DNA from: Roseomonas sp. KE0001
GTDB lineage: Bacteria > Pseudomonadota > Alphaproteobacteria > Acetobacterales > Acetobacteraceae
Reading direction: 5' to 3'
Assembly (NCBI RefSeq): GCF_016107285.1
Contig: NZ_RCVQ01000003.1
Location: forward strand, 62,001 to 126,000
DNA length: 64,000 nucleotides
Part shown: piece by piece, positions 51,893 through 60,832 of the stretch
How positions within the stretch are numbered: the first letter of the stretch is position 1
How the letters are laid out: each line of letters opens with the position of its first letter
The notes under the pieces: generated by a model
The model's input: the letters and a program-made list of their open reading frames with translations, nothing else
Told to the model about the DNA's origin: nothing
Databases searched by the model: none
Position numbers and translations under genes: made by a program

Positions 51893-52099
51893 ATGGCTGT
51901 CGGTACTGTGAAGTGGTTCAACGCGACCAAGGGTTTCGGCTTCATCCAGCCGGATGACGGCTCCAAGGACGTCTTCCTGCACATCTCGGACGTCCAGCGT
52001 TCCGGCCTGCGCGAGCCGCGCGAGGGCGACAAGCTGGAGTACGACCTGCAGAAGGGCCAGCAGGGCAAGGTCTCTGCCGGCAACCTGCGCCAGGCCTAA
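51893..52099 (+). CDS. cspA: Cold-shock protein
   Basis: A 68-residue single cold-shock domain. It has VGTVKWFNATKGFGFIQPDD with RNP1 KGFGFI, and RNP2 DVFLHISDV. It binds single-stranded nucleic acid and melts RNA structure. An ATG lies four codons upstream (51881), but the family start MAVGTVKWF favours 51893. Alphaproteobacteria usually have several paralogues, so the symbol marks the family rather than a specific orthologue. It is followed by a strong hairpin. Confidence 0.95.
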   Translation: MAVGTVKWFNATKGFGFIQPDDGSKDVFLHISDVQRSGLREPREGDKLEYDLQKGQQGKVSAGNLRQA

Positions 52100-52107
52100 G
52101 GCCTGAA

Positions 52108-52136
52108 GGTCCGGGACGGCCAGGCCGCCCCGGACC
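52108..52136 (+). terminator. Hairpin after cspA
   Basis: GGTCCGGG (52108-52115) pairs with CCCGGACC (52129-52136), and inside it CGGCC (52117-52121) pairs with GGCCG (52123-52127). This gives a nearly continuous 13-pair stem eight bases after the cspA stop. No T-run follows, but the stem is strong enough to end or stabilise the cspA message. Confidence 0.6.
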
Positions 52137-52280
52137 GCTGCCTGCCGCCGCGTGGCGGGCCCTGCGGCCCGGCCCCGGCATGGCGACCGGCGCGGCGGAC
52201 ACCCGTGTGATGGCCAGGGGCGAGCGGGCCGCTCCCCGCCGGATTCTTCCGGGAATCCTCCCGCTCCGCGGAGACCCTCC

Positions 52281-52508
52281 ATGCCGCCCCACAGCCTTTC
52301 GGTCGGACAGACCGTCGAACTCTTCCCAGGCAAGCTCGAGGCCAGTGCCGCGCGGGGCACCTATACGGTGGTTCGCCTGCTGCCGAATGACGGCGCGGAT
52401 CGCGAATATCGCGTGCGCAACGTGCAGGATGGGCATGAGCGCGTGGTGCGCGAGAGCCAGCTGCGCGCCGGGGCCCGAAGCCTGTTCCGCGAGCCGAAGC
52501 ATCCCTGA
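52281..52508 (+). CDS. Small conserved protein, function unknown
   Basis: A 75-residue basic, soluble protein with beta-rich sequence: VGQTVELFPGKLEAS, GTYTVVRLLPNDGADREYRV and a closing DGHERVVRESQLR. It resembles small proteins found widely in Acetobacteraceae and Methylobacteria, often as stress-linked orphans; I recognise no named family. The ATG at 52281 is preferred although the frame is open to 52152, as the pattern starts there. It lies between cspA and a DUF3606 gene. Confidence 0.65.
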   Translation: MPPHSLSVGQTVELFPGKLEASAARGTYTVVRLLPNDGADREYRVRNVQDGHERVVRESQLRAGARSLFREPKHP

Positions 52509-52658
52509 CCGGGCCGTCGGCCGCGATCAGGCGCCCAGGATCAGGTGACGGGACGGAGCGGCGGCCTGCCGGTGTGAACGGCGGGCCCGCGTCATTCCTG
52601 TCCGCGCGACCCCCTTTTGCAAAGACCTGTCGCCAGCCAGTCCTGGCAGGAGTGCGTG

Positions 52659-52844
52659 ATGCTCGACAACAAGAAGAAATCCTCCCCCGCCCCGATGGAG
52701 CCGCCACCCGAAGCCGAGGTGGAGTATCTGTCCAAGCGGCATCGTGTCTCGCCCGCCATCATTCGTGAGATCATCCGCCGCATCGGCTCCAGCGAGCGCT
52801 CGGCGGTGGAGCGCGAGATCCGCAAGGGCATGACCCGCCGCTGA
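52659..52844 (+). CDS. DUF3606 small protein
   Basis: A 61-residue protein. A Lys/Pro-rich N-terminus is followed by EVEYLSKRHRVSPAIIREII and RRIGSSERSAVEREIRKG, the DUF3606 helix pair. It is predicted to be small, soluble and helical; function is unknown. An AGGAG site precedes ATG 52659. Genes of this kind are common in Alphaproteobacteria and often appear near general stress genes. Confidence 0.75.
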   Translation: MLDNKKKSSPAPMEPPPEAEVEYLSKRHRVSPAIIREIIRRIGSSERSAVEREIRKGMTRR

Positions 52845-52893
52845 GGCGGGCCCGGCCGGGGCGGATCGCTCCGCCGGATCGGGGCCGCGCCGT

Positions 52894-53334
52894 TCAGGGG
52901 CGCGGATGCCTGATGAAGCAGGTGGCGGAGGCGCTGGCCAGCAGCCGCCCGGACGAATCGCGCAAGGTGCCCTCGGCCGCGCCGATGGAGCGCGACAAGT
53001 GCGTGACCAGCGCCTCGGCCACCAGATCCTCATCGACCGGAACCGGCCGCAGCATCTTGATGCCGAGATCGACCGTGGCGTAGCTGAAGCCCGGATCCAG
53101 CATGCTGTGCACCGCGCAACCCGTTACCGAATCGAGCACCGTTGCCGCGAAGCCGCCATGCACCCCTCCCATCGGGTTGAGATGCCGCCGGTCGGCGCGT
53201 GCGTGCAGGATCACCCGGCCCTTCGCGACCTCCATCTCCTTCAGCCCCATCGTCTCGGCCATGGAGGCGCGCGGCAGGGTGCCGGCGGCCGTGGCCTGGA
53301 GAAGCTCCAGGCCGGAGAGCGCGGCGGGGTTCAT
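52894..53334 (-). CDS. PaaI-family hotdog thioesterase
   Basis: A 146-residue hotdog-fold acyl-CoA thioesterase of the PaaI/YbdB type. The active-site region is RRHLNPMGGVHGGFAATVLD, followed by SVTGCAVHS and the strand SYATVDLGIKMLRPV. It hydrolyses acyl- or aryl-CoA esters; the exact substrate is unknown. AGGAGG six bases upstream of ATG 53334 decides the start. It is separated from the TerC gene by about 90 bases. Confidence 0.87.
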   Translation of the reverse strand: MNPAALSGLELLQATAAGTLPRASMAETMGLKEMEVAKGRVILHARADRRHLNPMGGVHGGFAATVLDSVTGCAVHSMLDPGFSYATVDLGIKMLRPVPVDEDLVAEALVTHLSRSIGAAEGTLRDSSGRLLASASATCFIRHPRP

Positions 53335-53427
53335 GGACGCCTCCTGGGTTCGCCGCGCCAGTAGACCGGCTTGCCGGCCCCCTGCCAAGAGGGCGGCGCC
53401 CCGAACCGATCCCCGGGAGGAGCGGCC

Positions 53428-54993
53428 CTACTCGTGGGGGGGCTCGTCCGGGGAAGGGGCCGGCGCGGGACGGACACGGACCCGCTCGAGGCGGAAGCCC
53501 TGCGCGGCCACCACCTCGAAAGTCAGGCCCCCGGCTTCCACCTGGTCGCCCAGATGCGGCAGGCGGCGCAACCGGTCCATCAGCAGGCCGGAGACGGTGG
53601 CATAGCCGCCGGCCGAATCCGCCAGCCGGGTGCCGAGGCGCTGGTCCAGCGCGTGCAGGTCGAGATGCGCATCGACCAGCAGCGCGCCATCCTCCTCCGC
53701 CTCCAGCCGGGCGTGGTCGTCATCCTCGTCCTGGAAGTCGCCGGCGATGGCCTCGAAGATGTCGGTCGGCGTCGCCACGCCCTCCAGCGTGCCGTACTCG
53801 TCGATCACCAGGGCCATCTGCACGCGCGAGCCGCGCAACTGCTCCATCAGCCGCAGCACGTCGAGCTGGTCGTGCACCAGCAGGGGCGGGCGCACCGAGG
53901 CGGTGAAGTCGATCCGGCCCTCCTGCATCAGATCCCGCAACAGATCCTTGGCGAGCGCCACGCCGACGATCTCCTCGATCTGCCCGCGGGCGATCAGGTA
54001 GCGCGAATGGCCGGTGCGGAGCATGATCTCGCGGTGCTGCTCGGGCGTGCCGTCCGCGTCCAGCCAGATCACCTCGTTGCGCGGCGTCATGATCGAGCGG
54101 ACGCTGCGCTCGCCGAGCGCCATGACGCCCTGGACCATGGAGCGTTCCTCCGGCTTGAAGACCTGCTCGGGCGCCTCGCCGTGCGTGCCGCCGGGCGCCG
54201 CGTTCTCCTCGGCCTGGCCGCCGCCGAGCAGGCGCAGCACCGCCATGGCCGTGCGGTCCCGCAGGTCGCCGGTGGCCAGGCGCTTGGCATGGCCGCGCCG
54301 GGCGAGCTGGTTGAAGGCCTCGATCAGCACCGAGAAGCCGATGGCGGCGTAGAGGTAGCCCTTGGGGATATGGAAGCCGAGGCCTTCCGCGATCAGGCTG
54401 AAGCCGATCATCAGCAGGAAGCCGAGGCAGAGGATGATGACGGTCGGATGCGCCGAGACGAAGCGCATCAGCGGGCGGGAGGCCGCGATCATCACCACGA
54501 TGGCGAAGGTCACGGCGATGTACATGATGGAGAGATGCTCCACCATGCCGACCGCCGTGATGACGCTGTCGAGCGAGAAGACCGCGTCGAGCACGACGAT
54601 CTGCGCGACCACCTGCCAGAAGCTGGCATAGACCCTGGTCTCGCCCTTCGCGCCGTGGCCGCCCTCCAGCCGCTCGTGCAACTCGGTGGTCGCCTTGAAC
54701 AGCAGGAAGAGGCCGCCGGTGACCAGGATCAGGCCCCGGCCGGTGATCTCCATCCCCGCCACGCTGAACAGCGGCGCCGTCAGCCCGACGATCCAGGAGA
54801 TGCCCGCGAGCAGGCCGAGGCGCATGAGCAGCGCCAGGGTGAGGCCAATGATGCGGGCCTTGTTGCGCTGCTCGGGCGGCAGCTTGTCGGCCAGGATGGC
54901 AATGAAGATCAGGTTGTCGATGCCGAGCACCAGCTCGAGCACGATCAACGTCCCAAGGCCCAGCCAGGCGGTGGGATCGGCGATCCATTCCAT
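53428..54993 (-). CDS. TerC-CBS-CorC membrane protein
   Basis: A 521-residue protein with a TerC domain in the first 240 residues. It has about seven helices and acidic motifs [13 protein letters not shown] and [13 protein letters not shown], with the Asp residues thought to bind metal. It continues with two CBS domains ([10 protein letters not shown] onward, residues about 300-420) and a CorC_HlyC domain ([21 protein letters not shown]). This is the YoaE/YegH layout. TerC proteins are linked to manganese efflux and metalation of exported proteins. It lies downstream of dedA, with a 51-base gap. Confidence 0.9.
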   Translation of the reverse strand: MEWIADPTAWLGLGTLIVLELVLGIDNLIFIAILADKLPPEQRNKARIIGLTLALLMRLGLLAGISWIVGLTAPLFSVAGMEITGRGLILVTGGLFLLFKATTELHERLEGGHGAKGETRVYASFWQVVAQIVVLDAVFSLDSVITAVGMVEHLSIMYIAVTFAIVVMIAASRPLMRFVSAHPTVIILCLGFLLMIGFSLIAEGLGFHIPKGYLYAAIGFSVLIEAFNQLARRGHAKRLATGDLRDRTAMAVLRLLGGGQAEENAAPGGTHGEAPEQVFKPEERSMVQGVMALGERSVRSIMTPRNEVIWLDADGTPEQHREIMLRTGHSRYLIARGQIEEIVGVALAKDLLRDLMQEGRIDFTASVRPPLLVHDQLDVLRLMEQLRGSRVQMALVIDEYGTLEGVATPTDIFEAIAGDFQDEDDDHARLEAEEDGALLVDAHLDLHALDQRLGTRLADSAGGYATVSGLLMDRLRRLPHLGDQVEAGGLTFEVVAAQGFRLERVRVRPAPAPSPDEPPHE

Positions 54994-55044
54994 GGTTCAG
55001 CGCGGTTCCGTCATAAAGGGAAGGGCGGGAGGGGGACGGGCGGC

Positions 55045-55695
55045 TCAGCCCCGGCCCAGGGCGAGGCGCTGGCGCATCCAGGCGCTGACCAGGGGGCGCA
55101 GGCGCTGATAGCCGATCCAGGCGAAGAGCGCGGCGCCGAACAGGGCGGCCAGGGTGAGGGGGTCGGGGTTCGGCCCGATCTGCCGCGCCAGCCAGCCGCC
55201 GACGGAGCCCGGCATCAGGATCAGCGGCGCCCAGACCAGGGCGGAGAGAATATTGGCGCTCTGGAAGGCGCTGTTGCGCATGCCGACGACGCCGGCGGCG
55301 AGCGGCGTCACGGCGCGCATCGGGCCGATGAAGCGGCCGAAGAAGACCGCCCACCAGCCCCAGCGGCGGAACACGACGACGGACCAGGCGTAGATCCGCC
55401 GGCAGGACCGGGGCAGGCGGCGGCGCACGGCATGCGGCCCGACCCAGCGGGCCAGCCAGTAGCCGGCCGCGTCGCCCAGGACGCCGCCGATGACGCAGCC
55501 GAGCAGCACCGGCCAGGGCGAGACGAGGCCGCTGCCGAGCAGGGCGCCGATGCCGAGCAGCAGGGCGGTGGAGGGCACCAGGATGCTGACGACCGGAAAG
55601 GATTCCAGAAAGGCGATGAGGAAGGTCGCGGGCGCCGCCCAGGCGGCATTCGCGGTCACCCAGGCCCCGAAGGCCGCGCTCCAATCGTCCAGCAT
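55045..55695 (-). CDS. DedA-family membrane protein
   Basis: A 216-residue DedA/VTT protein with about five helices. It has FLIAFLESFPVVSILVPSTA with the essential Glu, GDAAGYWLARWVG, and the conserved FFGRFIGPMRAVTPLAAGV with the two Arg. DedA proteins include undecaprenyl-phosphate or phospholipid translocases needed for envelope and proton homeostasis. It probably heads a unit with the TerC gene. A PAP2 phosphatase, which could act on the same lipid carrier, diverges on the other strand. Confidence 0.9.
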   Translation of the reverse strand: MLDDWSAAFGAWVTANAAWAAPATFLIAFLESFPVVSILVPSTALLLGIGALLGSGLVSPWPVLLGCVIGGVLGDAAGYWLARWVGPHAVRRRLPRSCRRIYAWSVVVFRRWGWWAVFFGRFIGPMRAVTPLAAGVVGMRNSAFQSANILSALVWAPLILMPGSVGGWLARQIGPNPDPLTLAALFGAALFAWIGYQRLRPLVSAWMRQRLALGRG

Positions 55696-56031
55696 GGCTG
55701 CTCGGTATCAGCTTCGCGAGGGCCATGCCAATGGTTTCGCTGTGAGCGCTGGGACGCAGGGTCGGCCCTGGGCAAGGCAAGGCCTTATTCAACCTGTGAT
55801 TGCCGATCCGGCCGATGTTGCGGGGCACGGCCGGATCACGGGCCTTTGCGGCGGGCCGGATTGTGCCCGGTCGGCTTCCGCATTGCCGGGCCATGAAGAG
55901 TGTGCAACATTTCAATTTAATGACACTTGTTCGCCGCGGGAGACAGGCGCGCCTCGGGGGCCCGCTCCACGGCAACGGGAGAGAAATGTTCGGCGCCCCC
56001 TCCGGGAGCGCCGGTGCAAGGACTTCACGGC
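55696..56031. promoter_or_regulatory. Divergent dedA-PAP2 gap with a repeated octamer
   Basis: There is no gene in these 336 bases. ATCCGGCC (55806-55813) and its complement GGCCGGAT (55829-55836) form an inverted repeat, and a third GGCCGGAT occurs at 55854-55861. A short AT-rich stretch (55908-55925) could hold a promoter for the PAP2 gene. The octamers may be binding sites for a shared regulator, though such GC-rich octamers also recur by chance. Confidence 0.3.
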
Positions 56032-56766
56032 ATGCTTGCAGCGCTCGACCTTCAGCTTTTCCAGGCCTTCAATGGCTGGGCGGGCCGAAGCTATGCTTTC
56101 GACCGCGCGGTGGTCAGCCTGACCAACATGCATCTGGTCAAGACGGCGCCGCTGATCGCCGCCTTCTGCTGGTACTGGTTCAATCCCGACAGACGGCGCG
56201 GCGGGCCGGATGAGACGGAGCTGCGCCACAACCGCCATTTCCTGATCTTCTCCAGCCTGGCGGCGGCGGTGCTCGCCTGCGGCCTGTCGCGGCTGGTCCA
56301 GAACGTGATGTGGGAGCGGCCGCGGCCGATCAACGATCCCACCCTCGGCGCCATCCGCCCGCTCGGGCTAAGCGAGGACTACCTCGCCAACTACAGCTCC
56401 TTTCCGAGCGACAACGCGGCGATGACCTTCGCCCTGGCCACGGGGCTGTTCCTCATCGCGCGCGGGCCGGGCATCGCCGCCTTCCTCTGGGCCCTTCTCG
56501 TCGCCTGCCTGCCGCGCGTCTTCGCCGGCTTCCACTATCCGAGCGACATCCTGGGCGGCGCGGTGCTGGGCGTGGCCGTGACCCTCCTGGTGGTGCGGCG
56601 GGCGTGGCTCCGGCGGCCCTATGAATGGGCCATCGGGCTGCACGACCGGCGCCCCGGCCTGTTCTACGCCGCCGGCTTCATCGCGGCCTACCAGATGACC
56701 ACCTTCTTCGGCGACCTGCGGGAACTGGGCGAGAAGACCGCGATCTTCCTCCGCGCCACCCTCTGA
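56032..56766 (+). CDS. PAP2-family phosphatase
   Basis: A 244-residue membrane phosphatase with about five to six helices. The PAP2 motifs are VMWERPRP (motif 1), SSFPSDNAAMT (motif 2, PSDN instead of PSGH) and RVFAGFHYPSDILGG (motif 3 with catalytic His and Asp). The Asn for His change in motif 2 is seen in some subgroups, such as undecaprenyl pyrophosphate phosphatases. It could recycle the cell-wall lipid carrier or act on phosphatidate. ATG 56032 begins just before the first homologous residues (LDLQLFQAFNGWAG). Confidence 0.87.
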   Translation: MLAALDLQLFQAFNGWAGRSYAFDRAVVSLTNMHLVKTAPLIAAFCWYWFNPDRRRGGPDETELRHNRHFLIFSSLAAAVLACGLSRLVQNVMWERPRPINDPTLGAIRPLGLSEDYLANYSSFPSDNAAMTFALATGLFLIARGPGIAAFLWALLVACLPRVFAGFHYPSDILGGAVLGVAVTLLVVRRAWLRRPYEWAIGLHDRRPGLFYAAGFIAAYQMTTFFGDLRELGEKTAIFLRATL

Positions 56767-56778
56767 GCCCGGCCGGGC

Positions 56779-56793
56779 GGGCGGTCCCCGCCC
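56779..56793. terminator. Short GC hairpin between PAP2 and Bug genes
   Basis: GGGCGG (56779-56784) and CCGCCC (56788-56793) form a six-pair stem around TCC, followed by a run of C, between the two convergent stop codons. It could terminate either gene, but it is short and in very GC-rich DNA. Confidence 0.25.
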
Positions 56794-56809
56794 CCCCCGC
56801 CCCCGCGCC

Positions 56810-57811
56810 TCAGCGGGAAGCGGCGCCGGTCAGGCGGACCAGCCGCTCCATCAGGGTGACGTCGTCCCGCTGCAGCCGTGCCATCTCGGCGGCGCTGCCG
56901 CCGGCCGGCAGGTAGCCCAGCTCCTCCATCCGCCGCCGCGTCGCCGGCGCGCGCACCGCCTCCGCGACCGCGGCGGAGACGCGCTCGACGATGGGCTCGG
57001 GCATCCGCGCCGGGCCGAACAGGCCGATCCAGCTGTTGAACTCATAGCCGCCGACCGTCTCGGCGATCGGCGGAACCTCCGGCAGGGCCGGCATGGGCCG
57101 CGTCCGGCTCACGCCCAGCGGGCGGATCTGGCCGCTGGCGATATAGGGCATGGCCTCGGCCAGGGGGGAGAAGATCACCTGCACCCGGCCGGCCAGCAGG
57201 TCGGCCATGGCCGGCGCGCCGCCGCGATAGGGAACATGGGTGAAGGAGACGCCGGCCTGTTCCTCGAACAGCGCGCCGGCGAAATGCTGCGTGCCGCCGG
57301 CGCCGCTGGTGCCCATGTCGAGAGCGCCGGGACGGGCCCGGGCCAGCGCGATCAGCTCGGCCACGCTGGTGGCCGGGAGGGAGGGATGGACGACCAGGAC
57401 GCAGCCGCTGACCAGCACCAGCGAGACCGGCGTGAAGTCGTCGACCACGTGGAACGGGATGTCTGGGTAGAGGAACTGATTGGTCGCATGCGTGCCCACC
57501 GAGGCGACGACGAAGGTGTGGCCATCCGGCGCGCTGCGCGCCACCGCCTCGGAGGCGAGGTTGCCGGCGGCGCCGACGCGGTTCTCGACGACGACCGGCT
57601 GCCCCAGCGGGGCGGCGATCGCATCGGCGATGAGCCGGGCGGAGATGTCGGTGCTGCCACCCGGCGCGAAGCTTACCATCAGGCGAACCGGCCGGCCGGG
57701 CGACCAGCGCGCGGGGGAGGCGGGCTGCGCCCGCGCCAGGCCAGACCATGCCAGGGGAGAGCCTGCCAAGGGGGCGAGAGCCAGCGCCCGCGCGGCGTCG
57801 CGTCGTTTCAT
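56810..57811 (-). CDS. Bug-family (TctC) solute-binding protein
   Basis: A 333-residue periplasmic receptor of the Bug/TctC family. It has an export signal (residues 1-28), RPVRLMVSFAPGGSTDISAR, VVENRVGAAGNLASEAVARS, DFTPVSLVL and the ligand region TSGAGGTQHFAGALFEEQAG, plus a closing EELGYLPAGGSAAE. It probably binds a carboxylate. No TctA/TctB membrane genes are nearby, so it is one of the orphan Bug receptors that are abundant in Acetobacteraceae and Burkholderiales. Confidence 0.9.
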   Translation of the reverse strand: MKRRDAARALALAPLAGSPLAWSGLARAQPASPARWSPGRPVRLMVSFAPGGSTDISARLIADAIAAPLGQPVVVENRVGAAGNLASEAVARSAPDGHTFVVASVGTHATNQFLYPDIPFHVVDDFTPVSLVLVSGCVLVVHPSLPATSVAELIALARARPGALDMGTSGAGGTQHFAGALFEEQAGVSFTHVPYRGGAPAMADLLAGRVQVIFSPLAEAMPYIASGQIRPLGVSRTRPMPALPEVPPIAETVGGYEFNSWIGLFGPARMPEPIVERVSAAVAEAVRAPATRRRMEELGYLPAGGSAAEMARLQRDDVTLMERLVRLTGAASR

Positions 57812-57916
57812 GGGTCGTTTCCTCCTGTCGCGGCTTATGGCGCCGCGACAGGACTATCCGACAGGCGGGCGGTGGGGAGAAGCCCTGCCCCGCCCGGGGA
57901 CGCTACCCGGGGACGC

Positions 57917-58567
57917 TCAGGCCTCCGGCGCGTACTTGATGGCGCAGCCGTAGTTGCGCGTCACGGGCTGGGCCACCGGCCGGCCCTCGGCCACCGCCAG
58001 CATGGCGTCGCGCGCGAGCGGCTGCGCCTTCGGCACGTCCGCCACCTTGCTGGAGGGGATGCTGTCGATGCCGCCCATGTAGCGCAGCACGCCCTCGGCA
58101 TCGATGACGTACATATGCGGCGTCGTGGTGGCGGCATAGGCGCGGGCGATGCGGCTCATCGGGTCGAGCAGCACGGCGGCGGGCGCGGCCTCGCGGCTGG
58201 CGGTCAGCGCCCTGGCCTGCTCCGGCGTGACATGCCCCTGCGCGCCCTCGGGCGAGGAGGCGATGGAGAGCCAGGCCACCCCCTTCCCGGCGGCGAGGCG
58301 CTGGATCTGCTGCATGTTGCCGCTCTCATAGTGCTTCCGCACGAAGGGGCAGTCGTGGTTGGTCCATTCCAGCACCACCACCTTGCCGCGGTAGTCGGCC
58401 AGGCTATGGGTCCTGCCGTCCTGATCCGGCGCCGAGAAGGCGGGGGCCGGGGCGCCGATGCTCGGCGCGGCCAGGGCCTGGCGGGACAGGAAGGGCAGGC
58501 TGGCGATGGCGGCGCTGGCCAGGCCGAGACGGGACAGGGCGGCGCGGCGGGGGATCGGCATCGTCAT
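57917..58567 (-). CDS. Exported redoxin/thioredoxin-fold protein
   Basis: A 216-residue protein with an export signal (residues about 1-33, RRAALSRLGLASAAIASLPF; a twin-arginine start) and an AhpC/TSA-like thioredoxin fold. The fold contains PAPAFSAPDQDGRTHSLADY, RGKVVVLEWTNHDCPFVRKH and TPHMYVIDAEGVLRYMGGID. The active site has a single Cys (DCPF) rather than CxxC, so it is more peroxiredoxin-like, or it needs a partner. A distal Cys occurs in YGCAIKY near the end. It follows the DsbD-like gene by 55 bases on the same strand, so electrons may come from it. Confidence 0.85.
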   Translation of the reverse strand: MTMPIPRRAALSRLGLASAAIASLPFLSRQALAAPSIGAPAPAFSAPDQDGRTHSLADYRGKVVVLEWTNHDCPFVRKHYESGNMQQIQRLAAGKGVAWLSIASSPEGAQGHVTPEQARALTASREAAPAAVLLDPMSRIARAYAATTTPHMYVIDAEGVLRYMGGIDSIPSSKVADVPKAQPLARDAMLAVAEGRPVAQPVTRNYGCAIKYAPEA

Positions 58568-58622
58568 GACGGGTCGTCCTCTCTTCGGGTGCGTCGTCGG
58601 TTCGGTGGTGCTCCGGCCGGGA

Positions 58623-60728
58623 TCAGCCCCGGCCGGAGGCGGAAGGTCCGGGCAGGGCCCGCAGCACGATCGCCTCGGTCAGGATCTGCGGCAGCACCTC
58701 CGGCTCGCCGCCACCGGGCGGATAGACGAGATAGAGCGGCACGCCCTCGCGCCCATGCCGGCGGAGCTGCGCGGCGATGGCCGGGCCGCCATCGGTCCAG
58801 TCGCCCTTCAGATAGGCGATGCCACGCTCCTGGAAGGCCTGGCGCACCGCGGCGCTGTCCAGCGCCACCCGCTCATTGACCTTGCAGGTGATGCACCAGG
58901 CGGCGGTCATGTTGACGAAGACCGGCCGCCCCTCGGCGCGCAGTGCGGCCAGCCGCGCCTCGGACCAGGGCTCGGCCGCCTCCGTGGCGGCGGCCGCCGC
59001 GGCGGGGGCGGGGCGCGCGCCGAGCTGCGGCAGCAGCGCCAGGGCGCCGAGGAGGGCCAGCGCGGCGCCGCCCCGGCCCAGCCAGTGCCCGCGCCGGCTC
59101 CGCGCCTGCTGCGCCGCGCCCAGGGCCCAGGCGCCGAAGCCGATGGCGAGCCCGCCCGCCAGCGCCGCCGCCAGCGCCGCGGGCCCGACCATCTGCGCCA
59201 GCACCCAGAGCAGCCAGAGCGCGGCGCCATACATCGGGAAGGCCAGGACCTGCTTCAGCCGCTCCATCCAGAGGCCGGGACGGGGCAGCAGCCGGGCGAG
59301 GCCGGGGGCCAGGGCCAGCAGCGCATAGGGCGCCGCCATGCCGAACCCCATGGCGGCGAAGACGGCGAGCGTCGCGGCCGGCGGCATGGCCATGGCGGCG
59401 CCGATGGCGGCGGCCATGAAGGGCGCGGTGCAGGGGGTGGCGACCAGCACGGCGAGGCCGCCGGTGGCGAAGCTGCCCAGATGCCCCCCGCGCGCGGCGA
59501 GGCCCGATCCGGCGCCCACCGGCCCGCCGATCTGGAACACGCCGGAGAGGTTGAGCCCGACCGCCAGCATCAGCCACCCCATGAGGGCCACGAAGACCGG
59601 CGAGGTGAACTGGAAGCCCCAGCCGGCCACGCCGCCGGCGGCGCGCAGCGCGATCATCGCCCCGGCCAGAACCAGGAAGGACAGCACCACCCCGGCGGTG
59701 TAGCTGGCGGCATGGCCGCGCACCGTGCCGCGCGCCGCGCCCGAGAGCTTCGCCACGGCCATGGCCTTCATCGCCAGGATCGGGAAGACGCAGGGCATCA
59801 GGTTCAGGATCAGCCCGCCCAGCGCCGCCGAGAGCAGCACCTGCCAGAGCGGCCACCCGGCCAGGGCCGGAGCCGCGCCGCCCAGGGCGGCCGGAACCGC
59901 GCCGGGCACGGCGGACACCGTGAAGGCGCTGCGCGTCCCCGCGGTGTCGGTGATCGTCACCACCCCCGCGAGCGGCCCCTCGGCCAGCGGCGCCGCGCCG
60001 CGCGTCAGGCCGAGGCGCAGCGATCCTTCCGCCACCTCCATCGGCTGCGGCCCGGCATGATCCAGCACGCCCCATTCGGCGGGGAAGAACCAGGCCGCCT
60101 TCACCGTGGCCGGCGAGAGGTCGGGGCCGTCCAGCCGCAGCGCGCCCTGCCGGTCCTCGAAGCCCAGGCTGGCGGCCCAGGGGCTGGGGCGGGGCAGGGC
60201 GGCCTCGGCCTCCCGGAAGGCGCCGGCCAGGGCGGGGTCGGGGCGCGGCGCCGCCTCCACCGGCAGGTCCAGGCGGAAGACGCCCTCCTCGGGGATGCAG
60301 ACCTGCTCGCAGACCAGCCAGCTCGCCGTCGCCTCGAGGGTCAGGACATCGCCCGGCCGCAGATCCGCCGGCGGCGTCACCGTCAGCGGCAGCAGCACCT
60401 GATTCTCGTAGCCGTAGTTGACCAGCGGGCCGAAGGGAATGCGGTCCGGCGCCGGCCAGTCGAAGCCGGTGGCGACGGTGCCCTCCGGCCCCGTCAGCGC
60501 CAGCTCCGGCGGCGTGCCGGCATCGCCCGGATTGATCCAGTAGGTGTGCCAGCCGGGCGCCAGCACCTGCTTTAGGCCGAGGCGGAAGGGCTGGCCGGGC
60601 GCCACCGCCGAGAGCTCGGCGGCCAGGCTCATGGCGGTGCGCTCGCTGCGGACCGGCGCGCTCTCCAGCGCCAGCGCGGGCGTGCCGAGCGCCAGGAGCG
60701 CGGCCAGGGTCAGGGCGGGACGGAACAT
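58623..60728 (-). CDS. DsbD/ScsB-type thiol:disulfide transporter
   Basis: A 701-residue transmembrane electron carrier in three parts. There is a signal peptide and periplasmic domain with a reactive pair in WLVCEQVCIPE. The membrane DsbD domain (about residues 290-545) has NLMPCVFPILAMKAMA and ATPCTAPFMAAAIG, each with one of the two intramembrane Cys. The C-terminal thioredoxin domain carries AAWCITCKVNE. It takes electrons from cytosolic thioredoxin to periplasmic proteins; the ScsB subclass is suggested by the N-terminal domain. The longest frame starts with TTG at 60746, but ATG 60728 (MFRPALT) gives a normal signal peptide. Confidence 0.9.
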   Translation of the reverse strand: MFRPALTLAALLALGTPALALESAPVRSERTAMSLAAELSAVAPGQPFRLGLKQVLAPGWHTYWINPGDAGTPPELALTGPEGTVATGFDWPAPDRIPFGPLVNYGYENQVLLPLTVTPPADLRPGDVLTLEATASWLVCEQVCIPEEGVFRLDLPVEAAPRPDPALAGAFREAEAALPRPSPWAASLGFEDRQGALRLDGPDLSPATVKAAWFFPAEWGVLDHAGPQPMEVAEGSLRLGLTRGAAPLAEGPLAGVVTITDTAGTRSAFTVSAVPGAVPAALGGAAPALAGWPLWQVLLSAALGGLILNLMPCVFPILAMKAMAVAKLSGAARGTVRGHAASYTAGVVLSFLVLAGAMIALRAAGGVAGWGFQFTSPVFVALMGWLMLAVGLNLSGVFQIGGPVGAGSGLAARGGHLGSFATGGLAVLVATPCTAPFMAAAIGAAMAMPPAATLAVFAAMGFGMAAPYALLALAPGLARLLPRPGLWMERLKQVLAFPMYGAALWLLWVLAQMVGPAALAAALAGGLAIGFGAWALGAAQQARSRRGHWLGRGGAALALLGALALLPQLGARPAPAAAAAATEAAEPWSEARLAALRAEGRPVFVNMTAAWCITCKVNERVALDSAAVRQAFQERGIAYLKGDWTDGGPAIAAQLRRHGREGVPLYLVYPPGGGEPEVLPQILTEAIVLRALPGPSASGRG

Positions 60729-60832
60729 GACGGGATGGAAAGCCAATTCCGGCCCCGAAGGAAAGGGGCAAGAGGTGACGAAAGGTTGCGCCGCATCGCG
60801 ACGCCCCTCCCGACGCCTCGTCCCGCCGCCTC

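Noticed and set aside
54994-55044. yybP-ykoY manganese riboswitch before the TerC gene
   Set aside because: The gap is only 51 bases and lacks the conserved core; nothing similar was seen upstream of dedA either.
57885-57920. Direct repeat CCGGGGACGCT after the redoxin gene
   Set aside because: Two short copies only; no hairpin or regulatory pattern, probably chance in GC-rich DNA.
58458-60575. 705-residue plus-strand open frame
   Set aside because: Antisense of the DsbD-like gene, full of Gly/Arg/Gln repeats from codon bias.
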